A stretch of 64,000 bases of DNA from Desulfovibrio sp. DV (GTDB lineage Bacteria; Desulfobacterota; Desulfovibrionia; Desulfovibrionales; Desulfovibrionaceae): contig NZ_MLBG01000011.1 of NCBI RefSeq assembly GCF_001936595.1, positions 1 through 64,000 of the forward strand, read 5' to 3'. A program made the position numbers and the translations under genes. This document shows, piece by piece, positions 35,920-45,381 of this stretch (position 1 is the first letter of the stretch; each line of letters starts with the position of its first letter). The notes under the pieces are model-generated. The model had not been told where the DNA came from. It did no database searches and worked only from the letters and a program-made list of their open reading frames with translations.

Positions 35920-36633
35920 TTATGAGGCCCCGTCCGCCTGGGGCGGACACGAAGCCGGTGGTGTCGTTGGCTGTTCCCGAAAAACAAGGGTCAGGGGTTG
36001 GCCGGGGACGGTCTCGACCCCGGCGGCCCGGGCCGCGTCCAGGCAGGCCTGCCGGGCTTCGTTACACAATTCGCCTTCCCCGGAGGTGAAGGTCACGGCC
36101 AGGGTATCGGCGGTGGCCCGGCAGGCCAGCCGCACCTCCCCGCCCAGGGGCAGATGGGGCAGGCCGGCCAGAAGCGCCAGCAAAACCGGCCCCAGGTAGT
36201 CGGCCCGGCGTATGGCCGGCCAGGCCACGCTTTCTTCGGCCGGCGCAGCCTCCAGGACCGCCGTGATCTTGCGGCGCTTGAGCAGCCGTTCGGCCAGGAG
36301 CAGCACGGCGGCCAGGGCTTCCGGTGGGCTGGCCGGCCGGCCGTCGCGGTCGAGGCTGTGGGCGGCCAGGGCCAGGGCTTCGGTCAGGCCCACGGCCCGG
36401 GCCAGCTGGCCCCGCATCATGGCCAGGAGTTCCACAAACCGCTCACGATACTCAAAGCCGCCCTTGATGCCGAGGGTGCGGCGACGGGTGCGGGCATCGG
36501 CGGCCAGACAATCCTCCATGAGGCCAAAGGCCTGGGTGAAGGTGGCGTAGATGTTCATGAGGTCGTGGCAGGCCGTGCCTGTCACGGTGCCCAGGAACCG
36601 TCCGTCGCCATCTTCAACCTGGGGCATGTTCAT
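35920..36633 (-). CDS. Histidine-phosphotransferase / kinase-like protein lacking ATPase motifs
   Basis: 237 residues. The N-terminal helix TGTACHDLMNIYATFTQAFG carries His23 followed by Asp, like a dimerisation/phosphotransfer helix. The second half resembles a kinase ATPase fold in length and strand pattern but lacks the N-box and both glycine boxes. This is the architecture of ChpT-like phosphotransferases that evolved from kinases. It overlaps the preceding regulator gene by four bases (ATGA) and lies between two response regulators, fitting a phosphate shuttle. No named family match is claimed. Confidence 0.72.
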   Translation of the reverse strand: MNMPQVEDGDGRFLGTVTGTACHDLMNIYATFTQAFGLMEDCLAADARTRRRTLGIKGGFEYRERFVELLAMMRGQLARAVGLTEALALAAHSLDRDGRPASPPEALAAVLLLAERLLKRRKITAVLEAAPAEESVAWPAIRRADYLGPVLLALLAGLPHLPLGGEVRLACRATADTLAVTFTSGEGELCNEARQACLDAARAAGVETVPGQPLTLVFREQPTTPPASCPPQADGAS

Positions 36634-37016
36634 TGGGCCTTCCCTCCGACAGCGGCCGCTTCGGCGATCTTGGCCAGGAGGGCGTCGAGCTCCAGGGGCT
36701 TTAATAAATAGTCAAACGCGCCAAGCTTCATGCCTTCCATGCCGTCACGGGTGCCGGCCTGTCCGGTGAGCAGGATGACCTGGATTTCCGGGTTGGTGGC
36801 CTTTAAGTGGCGCAGGATGTCCAGGCCCTTAAGCCCCGGCATCATGACGTCCATGACCACCACATCGGGTTTTTCGGCCGCGATTTCCCGCAGGGCTTCC
36901 TCGCCGGAATAGACGCAGCGCACCCGCAACCCCCGAAGGGCCATGCGTTCGGCCAGGGTGGCGGTAAATTCCTTCTCATCGTCCACAAGCAGGATATTGA
37001 CGTCGTGTATGCGCAT
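36630..37016 (-). CDS. Single-domain response regulator
   Basis: 128 residues, receiver only: acidic pair near residues 12-13, Asp56 in VMDVMMPG, LLTGQAG and LLKPLEL. It resembles a CheY/Spo0F-type phosphate relay protein. It lies six bases after the kinase gene and overlaps the phosphotransferase-like gene, so it probably receives phosphate from that kinase. Confidence 0.93.
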   Translation of the reverse strand: MRIHDVNILLVDDEKEFTATLAERMALRGLRVRCVYSGEEALREIAAEKPDVVVMDVMMPGLKGLDILRHLKATNPEIQVILLTGQAGTRDGMEGMKLGAFDYLLKPLELDALLAKIAEAAAVGGKAQ

Positions 37017-37022
37017 CGTGTG

Positions 37023-38735
37023 CTACGCCTCGTGTTTGGGATGTTTGGGAAAGCGCAGGGTAAAGGCCGTGCCCTTGTCGACTTCGCTCTCAACGCCGAT
37101 CTCGCCGCCAAGCCGCTTGACGATGCCGTAGGTGATGGACAACCCCAGGCCCGTGCCCTTGGTCTTTTTGGTGGTGAAAAACGGCTCGAAAATGCAGGAG
37201 AGGGTGTCCTTGCTCATGCCGCAGCCGTTGTCGCGCACTTCCACCACCACGCCGTCGGCCTCGCCCCGGGTGCGCACTTCGATGTGTCCGCCGTCGGGCA
37301 CGGCGGCCAGGGCGTTGTTTAAGATATTGAGGAACACCTGCTGCAGCTGGCCCCGGTCGGACACGATGCGCGGAGCGGCGTGGTCGAGATCAAGGACCAG
37401 TTCGATCTTGCGGTGCAGGGCCTCCTGGGTGAGGAAGCCGCTGGTCTCGAAAATCACGTCGTTCAAATCGAGTTCTTCCAGGCTGACATCCAGGCGGCGG
37501 GCAAAGCCGAGCATCCGCCGGGTGATGTCGCGGCAGCGCATGACGGTCTTTAACACCGAGTCGATGAGGAGCAGGTAGCGCTCCTTGTCCGGGAAATCCT
37601 CGCGCAGTCCGATCAGGTCGCGCATGAGCCCGGTCTTTTCGTTGATGACGGCCAGGGGATTGTTGATCTCGTGGGCCACGCCGGCGGCCAGCCGGCCGAT
37701 GGAGGACAGCTTCTGGGCGTGTTCCACCTGGCGCAGGGCCAGCTCCCGGTCCTCCTCGGCCTCGCGCATCCGGCGCAACAGCAAGTCGGTGATCTTGTAG
37801 GAGGCCACAAACACGATCAACACCCCGGCGCAGAAGATGAAGACCAGATCGCCGCGCACCGTGTACCAGGTCCGCAACATCTGGGCCTTGGGCTTGATCG
37901 CCGCCAGCACGAAGTCGCTTTCCGGGAAATAGGTGTAGGCCAGAAAGATGTCTTCGCCGTCGGCGTCCTGCTGCTGCAGCACCGTGGCCTCGAAGGTCGG
38001 CGGCGGCATGGGCAGGGAAAAGGTGTCGAGCACCTTGCCAAAGCGCTGGGAACTGGTCTGGAGAATGCCGGCCCGGTTGAGCAAAAAGGCGTCGGAGCCC
38101 GGTTCCAGGCCCATGGAAGCAATGATCTTGTCGAACTGGTGGGTGTCGAGAGTGGCGCGCACGATAAACGGATCGCCGGATTCCAGGGTGTGGCGCACGG
38201 CCACGACCACGTGGGGAAACTTGCGGAACCCCATGAACACGTCGGAAATATAGCGGCCCTTGACCCGCACCTCGTTAAACCAGGTCTGCTCGGCGTAGTT
38301 GTGGCCCTTCAAGGCATAGGGCCCGACGTAATTGACCAGTTCGCCCTTGTCGTTAATGAGGCCCAGATCGACGAAGCCGACGTATTCGGTCTGCAGGATC
38401 TTGAGCACCCGGGCCAGATCCTTTTCATTGGCCAGCTCGTTAAACGTATAGGCCTGGGCAATGAAGCCCACGGCCGAGGTGCGCTCGGCCAGGAACAGCT
38501 CAAAGGAATTTTTCGACTTGTTGACGATGACCCGCAGCGGATTCTGGATCTCGCGCGACAGGGCCTTCTGGTATTCGTGGTAGTTAAGCCAAGCCATGAT
38601 GGCCAGGGGCAAGGTGGCGGTGATGAGCATCAGGGCCGTGATCTTGCGGCGAAGCGACCGATAGACCCGGGGGGTGACGACCACGTCGGAGGAACTGAGC
38701 CCTTCCAGGTGACGTTTGAATACGGCACGAAACAT
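37023..38735 (-). CDS. Sensor histidine kinase with periplasmic Cache-type domain
   Basis: 570 residues. Two membrane helices (about 32-50 and 297-318) enclose a 240-residue periplasmic region with double-Cache features (VDLGLINDKGELVNYVGPY, PHVVVAVRHTL). Then come a coiled segment, His355 in GVAHEINNPLAVI, and ATPase motifs NILNNALAAV, DNGCGM, FEPFFTTK and GTGLGLSI. It should sense a small periplasmic molecule. It follows the NifX-like gene by two bases and precedes a response regulator by six. Confidence 0.94.
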   Translation of the reverse strand: MFRAVFKRHLEGLSSSDVVVTPRVYRSLRRKITALMLITATLPLAIMAWLNYHEYQKALSREIQNPLRVIVNKSKNSFELFLAERTSAVGFIAQAYTFNELANEKDLARVLKILQTEYVGFVDLGLINDKGELVNYVGPYALKGHNYAEQTWFNEVRVKGRYISDVFMGFRKFPHVVVAVRHTLESGDPFIVRATLDTHQFDKIIASMGLEPGSDAFLLNRAGILQTSSQRFGKVLDTFSLPMPPPTFEATVLQQQDADGEDIFLAYTYFPESDFVLAAIKPKAQMLRTWYTVRGDLVFIFCAGVLIVFVASYKITDLLLRRMREAEEDRELALRQVEHAQKLSSIGRLAAGVAHEINNPLAVINEKTGLMRDLIGLREDFPDKERYLLLIDSVLKTVMRCRDITRRMLGFARRLDVSLEELDLNDVIFETSGFLTQEALHRKIELVLDLDHAAPRIVSDRGQLQQVFLNILNNALAAVPDGGHIEVRTRGEADGVVVEVRDNGCGMSKDTLSCIFEPFFTTKKTKGTGLGLSITYGIVKRLGGEIGVESEVDKGTAFTLRFPKHPKHEA

Positions 38736-38737
38736 GA

Positions 38738-39088
38738 TTATGCCCCGCCTTGGGGAAACAGGATGTCCCCTGAACTCAGCCGTCCCCGGGCCAGACGCTC
38801 CAGCACCGGGTCAAGTTCGCCGGCCACGTTGTCGATGACGTCCACGCGCTTCCAACGCAGGTAGTGGTAGTATTCCTCTTCCACCGCCCCGGCCACCACC
38901 GTATCGATGCCGTGGGCCAGGACATACTCGCACAGGTCTTCGCCGGAATTGCGGGCAAAGATGATCTCCGAACGGGAAACCACCGTGCCAGCATCGTCAA
39001 TATCGCACACCAGGGCCTCGGCCGTCTTGTCAAAACGCCAGGCCACCTCGTTGCCGCGCAGGGCAATCAGCACCCGATGTCCGCTCAT
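38738..39088 (-). CDS. NifX/NifB-type dinitrogenase cofactor-binding-like protein
   Basis: 116 residues with the fold pattern of the dinitrogenase Fe-Mo cofactor family (VLIALRGNEVAWRFDKTAEALV, then YVLAHGIDTVVAGAVEEEYYHYL). In sulfate reducers these small proteins often sit with Mrp/NifB-like ATPases and regulators. Here it is wedged between a degenerate AAA+ regulator (four-base overlap) and a sensor kinase (two-base gap). It may bind a metal cluster or other cofactor and tune the kinase; this is inference from the family and position. Confidence 0.8.
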   Translation of the reverse strand: MSGHRVLIALRGNEVAWRFDKTAEALVCDIDDAGTVVSRSEIIFARNSGEDLCEYVLAHGIDTVVAGAVEEEYYHYLRWKRVDVIDNVAGELDPVLERLARGRLSSGDILFPQGGA

Positions 39089-40362
39089 GACCCGCTCCTT
39101 TTACCGGCCGGGTCTTTCCTGGCCTTGGCCGTTTTGGCTTTGGGCGCGTCCCCGGCCGGTCCCTGCCCGGCGGCCTCGGCCTCGGCCGCAACCGGGCGCA
39201 CAGGCACGTAGACCGGCAGGTTGGCCGGCACGATCAGGGAGGTCTTGGAGGTCATGACGGCGTATTCGACGATGTTTCGCAGTTCGCGCACATTGCCGGG
39301 GTAGGGATATTCGGCCAGGACGCTCATGGCTTCCGGGGAAAATCCCTTGACGTTTTTCTTAAAGCGCTCGGCAAAGCGCTCGGCAAAATAGGCCAACAAA
39401 AAGGGCAGGTCCTCGCCGCGCTCCCGAAGGGGCGGCAAATTGAGGCGCAGAATGCTCAAATGTTTGTAAAAATCCGGGTCGAGCAGGCCTTTTTCCGCCA
39501 GTTCCTCGGGATTTCGCTGGGTGGCGAAAAGCAGCCGCAGATCAAGAGGTTGCGGCGTTTTGCGGCCCTGGGGGCAGACACTGCCGGTGTCGAGAAAGGC
39601 CGCCAGACGCTGCTGCAGGGCCAGGGGCACATCGGAGAGTTCCGGGAAAAACATGCTTCCCCCGGCCGCCTCCTGGAAACGGCCGCGAATCTCTTCCAGG
39701 CCCGCCCCTTCCTCGGCCACCCGGCCAAACAGTTCGGCCTCCAGCAGATTGGCCGGCAAAAACCCAAGGTTCATCCGTAAAAACGGCCGTTTGGCCCGCA
39801 GGGAGCTCTCATGGATCAGTTCGGCAATGAGATCCTTGCCCGTGCCGGTCTCGCCGACCAGGAGCACGGGCCGGTCGGACCGGGCAAACTCCGGCAGCAC
39901 CGAGAGGATGTCCTCCATCACCGCGCTCTTGCCGATCAGCGCCCCCAGGCCGGACTTTTTCGTCAACATGCCGTCGGTCCCCCGCTGGGCCAGTTCTTCC
40001 ACAAAGTCCACGCGGTAGAGGGGTTCGCCGTTGCTGCCGCGCAAAAGCCGGGAGCTTAAGCGCACGGGTATCTTGCGTCGGGCCCGGTTGACGATGTCCG
40101 TGTCCAGGGACTGTTCACAGCCGCCCTGGCGCAGGAGGGGGCAGTCCCGGCCGCACGATGCTGTCCGCAGCACGTGCCGGCAGGGCAGCCCCCGAGCCTC
40201 GTCGAGGGAGAAACCGGTCAACCGTTGCAAATACGCGTTGAGGTGAAGGACTCGCCCGAGGCTGTCGTAGACCGCCGCCCCAAGGGGCATGGCGTCCAGG
40301 AAATCGGGCAAGTCCAGCACATTTTCGGCAAACCAAACCGCCTTGTCCGTTGCTGCCACCAT
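39085..40362 (-). CDS. PAS-AAA+ sigma-54-activator-like protein without GAFTGA and DNA-binding domain
   Basis: 425 residues. The PAS domain (about 15-125) holds four cysteines at 61, 70, 74 and 82, which may bind a metal or Fe-S cluster. The AAA+ domain (about 138-375) keeps Walker A GETGTGKD (170-177) and PYPGNVRELRNIV. The GAFTGA loop is replaced by GAGLEE (219-224), Walker B reads MFFPEL instead of LFLDE, and no Fis-type helix-turn-helix follows; the tail is Lys/Ala/Pro-rich. It therefore cannot be a normal sigma-54 activator and may be a sensory or antagonist subunit. GGAGGAGTA precedes ATG 40362. Confidence 0.88.
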   Translation of the reverse strand: MVAATDKAVWFAENVLDLPDFLDAMPLGAAVYDSLGRVLHLNAYLQRLTGFSLDEARGLPCRHVLRTASCGRDCPLLRQGGCEQSLDTDIVNRARRKIPVRLSSRLLRGSNGEPLYRVDFVEELAQRGTDGMLTKKSGLGALIGKSAVMEDILSVLPEFARSDRPVLLVGETGTGKDLIAELIHESSLRAKRPFLRMNLGFLPANLLEAELFGRVAEEGAGLEEIRGRFQEAAGGSMFFPELSDVPLALQQRLAAFLDTGSVCPQGRKTPQPLDLRLLFATQRNPEELAEKGLLDPDFYKHLSILRLNLPPLRERGEDLPFLLAYFAERFAERFKKNVKGFSPEAMSVLAEYPYPGNVRELRNIVEYAVMTSKTSLIVPANLPVYVPVRPVAAEAEAAGQGPAGDAPKAKTAKARKDPAGKRSGS

Positions 40363-40443
40363 TACTCCTCCATGCCTGCGGCGCTTCGCATGATGCGATG
40401 TCTCACGATAGTCGAACCGCCGGCCACATGGAAGCGGAGAGGC

Positions 40444-40863
40444 CTAGTGTCCTCCGCTGCCGACGATGCCGGAAGCGGCAAAGGCGAGCACCAGGATTTC
40501 CAGCACGGCGATGGTGGCGAAAATCGGCTCCTTCTTCTTCATGTACGCGCCAATGAGCGGCGCATAGCACAGAATGGTCATGCCCGCCAAAAGCACAATG
40601 CCGGTAAAATTGAGGAAATCGCCCTGGCCGATGAGCTTGAACCAGCCCCAGCCCGTGGGCACGTTGCCCTGCTCCAGGTAGACCTTGACCGGCTGGGACC
40701 ACAGCTGGGTCACGGTATCGAGCGGCACATGGGGGGTGACCAGGCCGCTTATGTAGAGCACATAGGTCACGGCCATAAGGGCCAGGGAGCCCCAGCAGCC
40801 GTAAAAAAGCATGTTGGAGTACAGGACCTGTTCAGGAGGGGTCTTCGAGGTATCGAGGCTCAT
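40444..40863 (-). CDS. Small membrane protein paired with TauE-type exporter
   Basis: 139 residues with three clear membrane helices (about 22-42, 82-104, 112-132) separated by a polar loop with several Trp residues. It lies 57 bases after the exporter gene on the same strand. Small membrane proteins of this type are common next to TauE/SafE genes in sulfate reducers, but I cannot name a family. It is probably an exporter subunit. GGAGATTGCC precedes the ATG, with a pentanucleotide repeat immediately before. Confidence 0.75.
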   Translation of the reverse strand: MSLDTSKTPPEQVLYSNMLFYGCWGSLALMAVTYVLYISGLVTPHVPLDTVTQLWSQPVKVYLEQGNVPTGWGWFKLIGQGDFLNFTGIVLLAGMTILCYAPLIGAYMKKKEPIFATIAVLEILVLAFAASGIVGSGGH

Positions 40864-40877
40864 GGCAATCTCCGTTT

Positions 40878-40901
40878 CGTGTCGTGTCGTGTCGTGTCGT
40901 G
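40878..40901. repeat. Pentanucleotide tandem repeat (GTCGT)4
   Basis: Four exact copies of GTCGT (40881-40900) plus a partial unit. It lies just upstream of the ribosome site of the small membrane protein gene (minus strand), between it and the exporter gene. Confidence 0.85.
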
Positions 40902-40920
40902 GATGGGTTCAAACCGTGGT

Positions 40921-41892
40921 TCAACCGATGCCCAGGCCCTTGAGCAGCGCCTTGGCTCCGGCAAAAAGGAGCACGCCGATGACCATGTAGCGGATGAACT
41001 TCGGCTTGGCCTTGGCCAGCAGGCGCACGCCCACGAAGGAACCGAACATGAGGCCCACGATGGACGGAATGGCCATGAGCGGGATGACGCAGCCCTGGTT
41101 CAGGTAGACCCAGGCGGCCGAGGTGTCGGTGATGGACAGCAGGAACTTGGAGGTGCCGACAGCGACCTTGAGCGGCACGCCCATCATGAGGTTCAAGACC
41201 GGGACGTTGGCCCAGCCGGCGCCAAGGCCGAACATGCCGGCCATGACGCCGATGATGATGAACATCAAAAGGCCCGGCAGGGTGCGGTGGGTCTTCCAGG
41301 CATAGTCCTGGCCCGACGAGGCGTCATGGTAGACGCCGTTCATGCCAAGGGCGATACCCAGGGCATCGGGGTTTTTGACCTCAGGCACGGCCACGTTTTT
41401 CGACTTGAGGATCAGGATGGCGATGAAAAGGATGGTGGCGCCCAGGGCGATCTGGACGACGTTGGTCGGCAGGGCCAGACCGATCATGGCTCCGACGATG
41501 GCGCAGGACGAGGCGATAAGGGCCACGGGCAGGGCCAGACGCAGCGAGGCCAGATTGCGTTTGAGCAGACCGGGACCGGCAGCCAGGGCGCCGGCCAGGG
41601 CCACCATCAGGCCCGCGCCGCGCACGAAGTCCAGGTGGAACGGGAAAAAGCCGCTGACCAGCGGCACGTAGAGCACGCCGCCGCCAACACCGGCCAGCAC
41701 CGCGATGATGCCGAGGATGAAGCAGAAAAACAACAAGATGAGGGGCCACATCCACCAGGGGCCGGAGGCCCCGGCCTGGGTCAGGGCCTGGGTGACGGCC
41801 GCGTCGTTCTGGGCCGCCATGGCGTAGACCGCGATCAGCAGGGCAGCCGCGAGGACCGGCAGGCCCGCTTTCAGAAAAATTTGCCGTTTCAT
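40921..41892 (-). CDS. TauE/SafE-family anion exporter
   Basis: 323 residues, about eight to nine membrane helices. The family hallmarks are two similar halves with GVGGGVLYVPL and GLGAGWANVPVLNLMMGVPLK. TauE/SafE proteins export sulfite, sulfoacetate or related organosulfur anions. An N-terminal helix and an extra central loop (residues about 165-200, NPDALGIALGMNGVYHDA) lengthen it. ATG 41892 gives the hydrophobic start MKRQIFLKAGLPVLAA; upstream extension is rejected. It is the first gene after a sigma-54-like promoter. Confidence 0.9.
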   Translation of the reverse strand: MKRQIFLKAGLPVLAAALLIAVYAMAAQNDAAVTQALTQAGASGPWWMWPLILLFFCFILGIIAVLAGVGGGVLYVPLVSGFFPFHLDFVRGAGLMVALAGALAAGPGLLKRNLASLRLALPVALIASSCAIVGAMIGLALPTNVVQIALGATILFIAILILKSKNVAVPEVKNPDALGIALGMNGVYHDASSGQDYAWKTHRTLPGLLMFIIIGVMAGMFGLGAGWANVPVLNLMMGVPLKVAVGTSKFLLSITDTSAAWVYLNQGCVIPLMAIPSIVGLMFGSFVGVRLLAKAKPKFIRYMVIGVLLFAGAKALLKGLGIG

Positions 41893-42012
41893 GATCCTCT
41901 CGTTCTCCTTTTCCAAGTGGTGTGGTGGGGTATGGCCCGACTCCGGCCGACGGCGCGGGGCCAGGCAGTGGTTCGCGGCAACCGGGTGCGAACCGTCCCT
42001 TGCCACCCCTCT

Positions 42013-42030
42013 TATCAAGGATTGTGCCTT
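42013..42030 (-). promoter_or_regulatory. Sigma-54-like promoter of the exporter operon
   Basis: On the minus strand AGGCAC-N5-TTGAT matches TGGCAC-N5-TTGCA, with GG at -24 and GA instead of GC at -12. It lies about 120 bases before the exporter start and points toward it. A divergent intact sigma-54 activator supports the call. Confidence 0.55.
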
Positions 42031-42031
42031 T

Positions 42032-42060
42032 TTGAATTAGCTTTAATTTTAGTATGTTAT
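42032..42060 (+). promoter_or_regulatory. Candidate sigma-70 promoter of the activator gene
   Basis: TTGAAT (42032-42037), 17-base spacer, TGTTAT (42055-42060); four of six matches in each box. It points toward the sigma-54 activator gene. Confidence 0.4.
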
Positions 42061-42081
42061 CCTTTTCAGCCCACCCCAATA

Positions 42082-42118
42082 CGGCAAACATCTGCCGGCC
42101 GGCGGCAATTTTTTGCCG
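42082..42118. promoter_or_regulatory. Two palindromic operator candidates (CGGCAA-N4-TTGCCG type)
   Basis: CGGCAAACATCTGCCG (42082-42097) and CGGCAATTTTTTGCCG (42103-42118) are 21 bases apart, or two helical turns. They lie 55-90 bases upstream of the sigma-54-like promoter, the typical place for activator binding. A third copy lies at 42228-42243. Confidence 0.7.
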
Positions 42119-42201
42119 TTGTCATTTTGGGGCCAATAGCGCATGGTGAGCCGTACCAAGAAATGCCCTGATGCCCGACGCCACGGACGGTGACGCGAAA
42201 C

Positions 42202-43239
42202 ATGATTGATTCCAGCATGTTGCTCGGCGGCAAATATTTGCCGCTGGACGCCGACGACCCCGTCACCGCCGGACAGGCACCGCCGGAGGCCGAATTCCTC
42301 TTTTGTTCCGCCGAGATGCAGGCCGTCTACGACCTCGCCACCCAGATCGCACCCTCCGATGCCTGCGTGCTCATCTCAGGCGAAACCGGCACCGGCAAGG
42401 AACTGCTCGCCCAGTGCATCCACAACTTGAGCCGCCGACGCAAAAAACCCTTTGTCCCGGTCAACTGCGGCGTGCTCAAAGGCGAACTGTTTGCCGACAA
42501 ATTCTTCGGCCACGAGGCCGGCGCCTTCACCGGCGCAGCCAAGCTCTCGCGCGGCATCTTCGAGATGGCCGGCGACGGCACCCTCTTTCTCGATGAAGTG
42601 GGCGAAATTCCCGGCATAAACCAGGTGGATTTCCTGCGGGTGCTGGAAGAACGCTCCTTTCGCCGGCTCGGCGGAGAACGGCCCATCCGCTTTGCCGCCC
42701 GCATCGTGGCCGCCACCAACCGCACCCTCACCGAAATGGTGCGTCAGGGAGCCTTCCGGGCCGATCTCTACTACCGCCTAAACGTCGTGCCCCTTGTCCT
42801 GCCGCCGCTTCGGGAACGCAGCGGCGACATCGTGTTTCTGGCCGAGTATTTCCTGTCCATCTACCGCCAGCGCTACCACAAGCCCGGACTGCGCTTCACC
42901 GAATCGGCCCTGAACGAACTGACCGCCCACGACTGGCCGGGCAACGTGCGGGAGCTTAAAAACCTCATCGAACGCCTCGCCCTGCTCAGCCGCGAAGGCC
43001 CTATCGACGCCGGCGATCTGCCCGAAGACATGCGCCTTGGCGGCGAAATCGCGCCCCGCGGCACAGACCCCGACACAGCCGTCACCCTGGACGAGGCCGT
43101 GCGCCAAGCCAAGACCCAGGCCATCCTGCGGGCCTTTGCCGCCTGCGGCGGCGACCGGACCAAGACCGCCGAACGCCTGGACATAAGCCCCCGCACCCTG
43201 CGCCATCTGGTGCGCGAATTGGGCATTCGAAAGATATAG
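42202..43239 (+). CDS. Sigma-54-dependent transcriptional activator
   Basis: 345 residues. A very short N-terminal region (about 30 residues, no receiver or PAS) is followed by a complete AAA+ domain: Walker A GETGTGKE, the sigma-54-contacting GAFTGA, Walker B TLFLDEVGE and WPGNVRELKNLIERL. A Fis-type helix-turn-helix (about 300-345; GGDRTKTAERLDISPRTLRHL) ends it. With no input domain it resembles PspF and should be controlled by a partner protein, perhaps the degenerate AAA+ protein of the neighbouring operon. ATG 42202 is used; a GTG 12 bases upstream is possible. Confidence 0.93.
   Translation: MIDSSMLLGGKYLPLDADDPVTAGQAPPEAEFLFCSAEMQAVYDLATQIAPSDACVLISGETGTGKELLAQCIHNLSRRRKKPFVPVNCGVLKGELFADKFFGHEAGAFTGAAKLSRGIFEMAGDGTLFLDEVGEIPGINQVDFLRVLEERSFRRLGGERPIRFAARIVAATNRTLTEMVRQGAFRADLYYRLNVVPLVLPPLRERSGDIVFLAEYFLSIYRQRYHKPGLRFTESALNELTAHDWPGNVRELKNLIERLALLSREGPIDAGDLPEDMRLGGEIAPRGTDPDTAVTLDEAVRQAKTQAILRAFAACGGDRTKTAERLDISPRTLRHLVRELGIRKI
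42228..42243. promoter_or_regulatory. Third palindromic operator candidate inside the activator gene
   Basis: CGGCAAATATTTGCCG is a perfect 16-base palindrome sharing both arms with the two sites upstream. It lies at codons 9-14 of the activator gene, where binding could repress its own transcription. Confidence 0.6.
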
Positions 43240-43250
43240 GAGGCAAGAGA

Positions 43251-43300
43251 AGAGGAAGAGGGCCTCCGGCGGCCAAAGGGCTGAGCCCTTTGGAATCCCA
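43251..43300. repeat. Extragenic palindromic element, copy 1
   Basis: GA-rich leader, then CCTCCGGCGGCCAAAGGG and a palindromic core CCAAAGGGCT-G-AGCCCTTTGG (43273-43293), ending GGAATCCC. It lies just after the activator gene. The same unit recurs at 45237, 45382 (inverted) and 48404-48500. Confidence 0.85.
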
Positions 43301-43594
43301 CCCGGGGGGAGTGATTTGACTGCACTTTTTCTGCTTGCCCGCAACATCCGGCCGATGCGTCCCGAAGCGCTCCCAAGCCAGGCCCAGGGCGCAATGGCGT
43401 TGACCTGCGCGCCCGGGCAGCCTATGGCCTTTCGCGCATTCAATACTATTTTTCCAGGGCAGCGCCCGACCACGCTGCGGCGCACAGCCGAAGCATTCCC
43501 GGCTGCGGCCGCCGGCGATGCACCTTTTCCCCAAACGACGCCGGCCGCCAGCGCCAGCCCAACACGGTACCCCAAACGCCATTGAGGCCACGAC
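43301..43594. other. Intergenic region before prfC
   Basis: About 290 bases without a supported gene. A TTG-started frame (43316-43585) has a GGGGGAG site but alanine/proline-rich, non-conserved sequence, and I do not accept it. A short AT patch (43438-43455) could be part of a prfC promoter. Confidence 0.4.
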
Positions 43595-45217
<1,623 letters not shown>

Positions 45218-45236
45218 GGCCACACCACAGAAGATA

Positions 45237-45293
45237 GAGAAGAGGAAGGCATGCCTCCGGCGGCCAAAGGGACTGAGTCCCTTTGGAATCCCC
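45237..45293. repeat. Extragenic palindromic element, copy 2
   Basis: Same unit as copy 1: GA-rich leader, ATGCCTCCGGCGGCC and core CCAAAGGGACTGAGTCCCTTTGG (45264-45286). It begins 20 bases after the prfC stop. Confidence 0.85.
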
Positions 45294-45381
45294 TCCTGGA
45301 GAACGTTTGTATCGACCGTGGGCGGGGCCGCGTCGGTGAAGCCTGATTGTATGCGGCAGCCCCCTCGTTTCACCCTTTCCC

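Noticed and set aside
39085-40362. Calling this gene an ordinary sigma-54 activator
   Set aside because: The GAFTGA loop and Walker B are lost and there is no DNA-binding domain, so the usual function cannot be claimed.
43316-43585. TTG-started 89-codon frame before prfC
   Set aside because: It has a GGGGGAG site, but this is part of the palindromic-repeat flank. The protein is Ala/Pro-rich and non-globular, without recognisable features.
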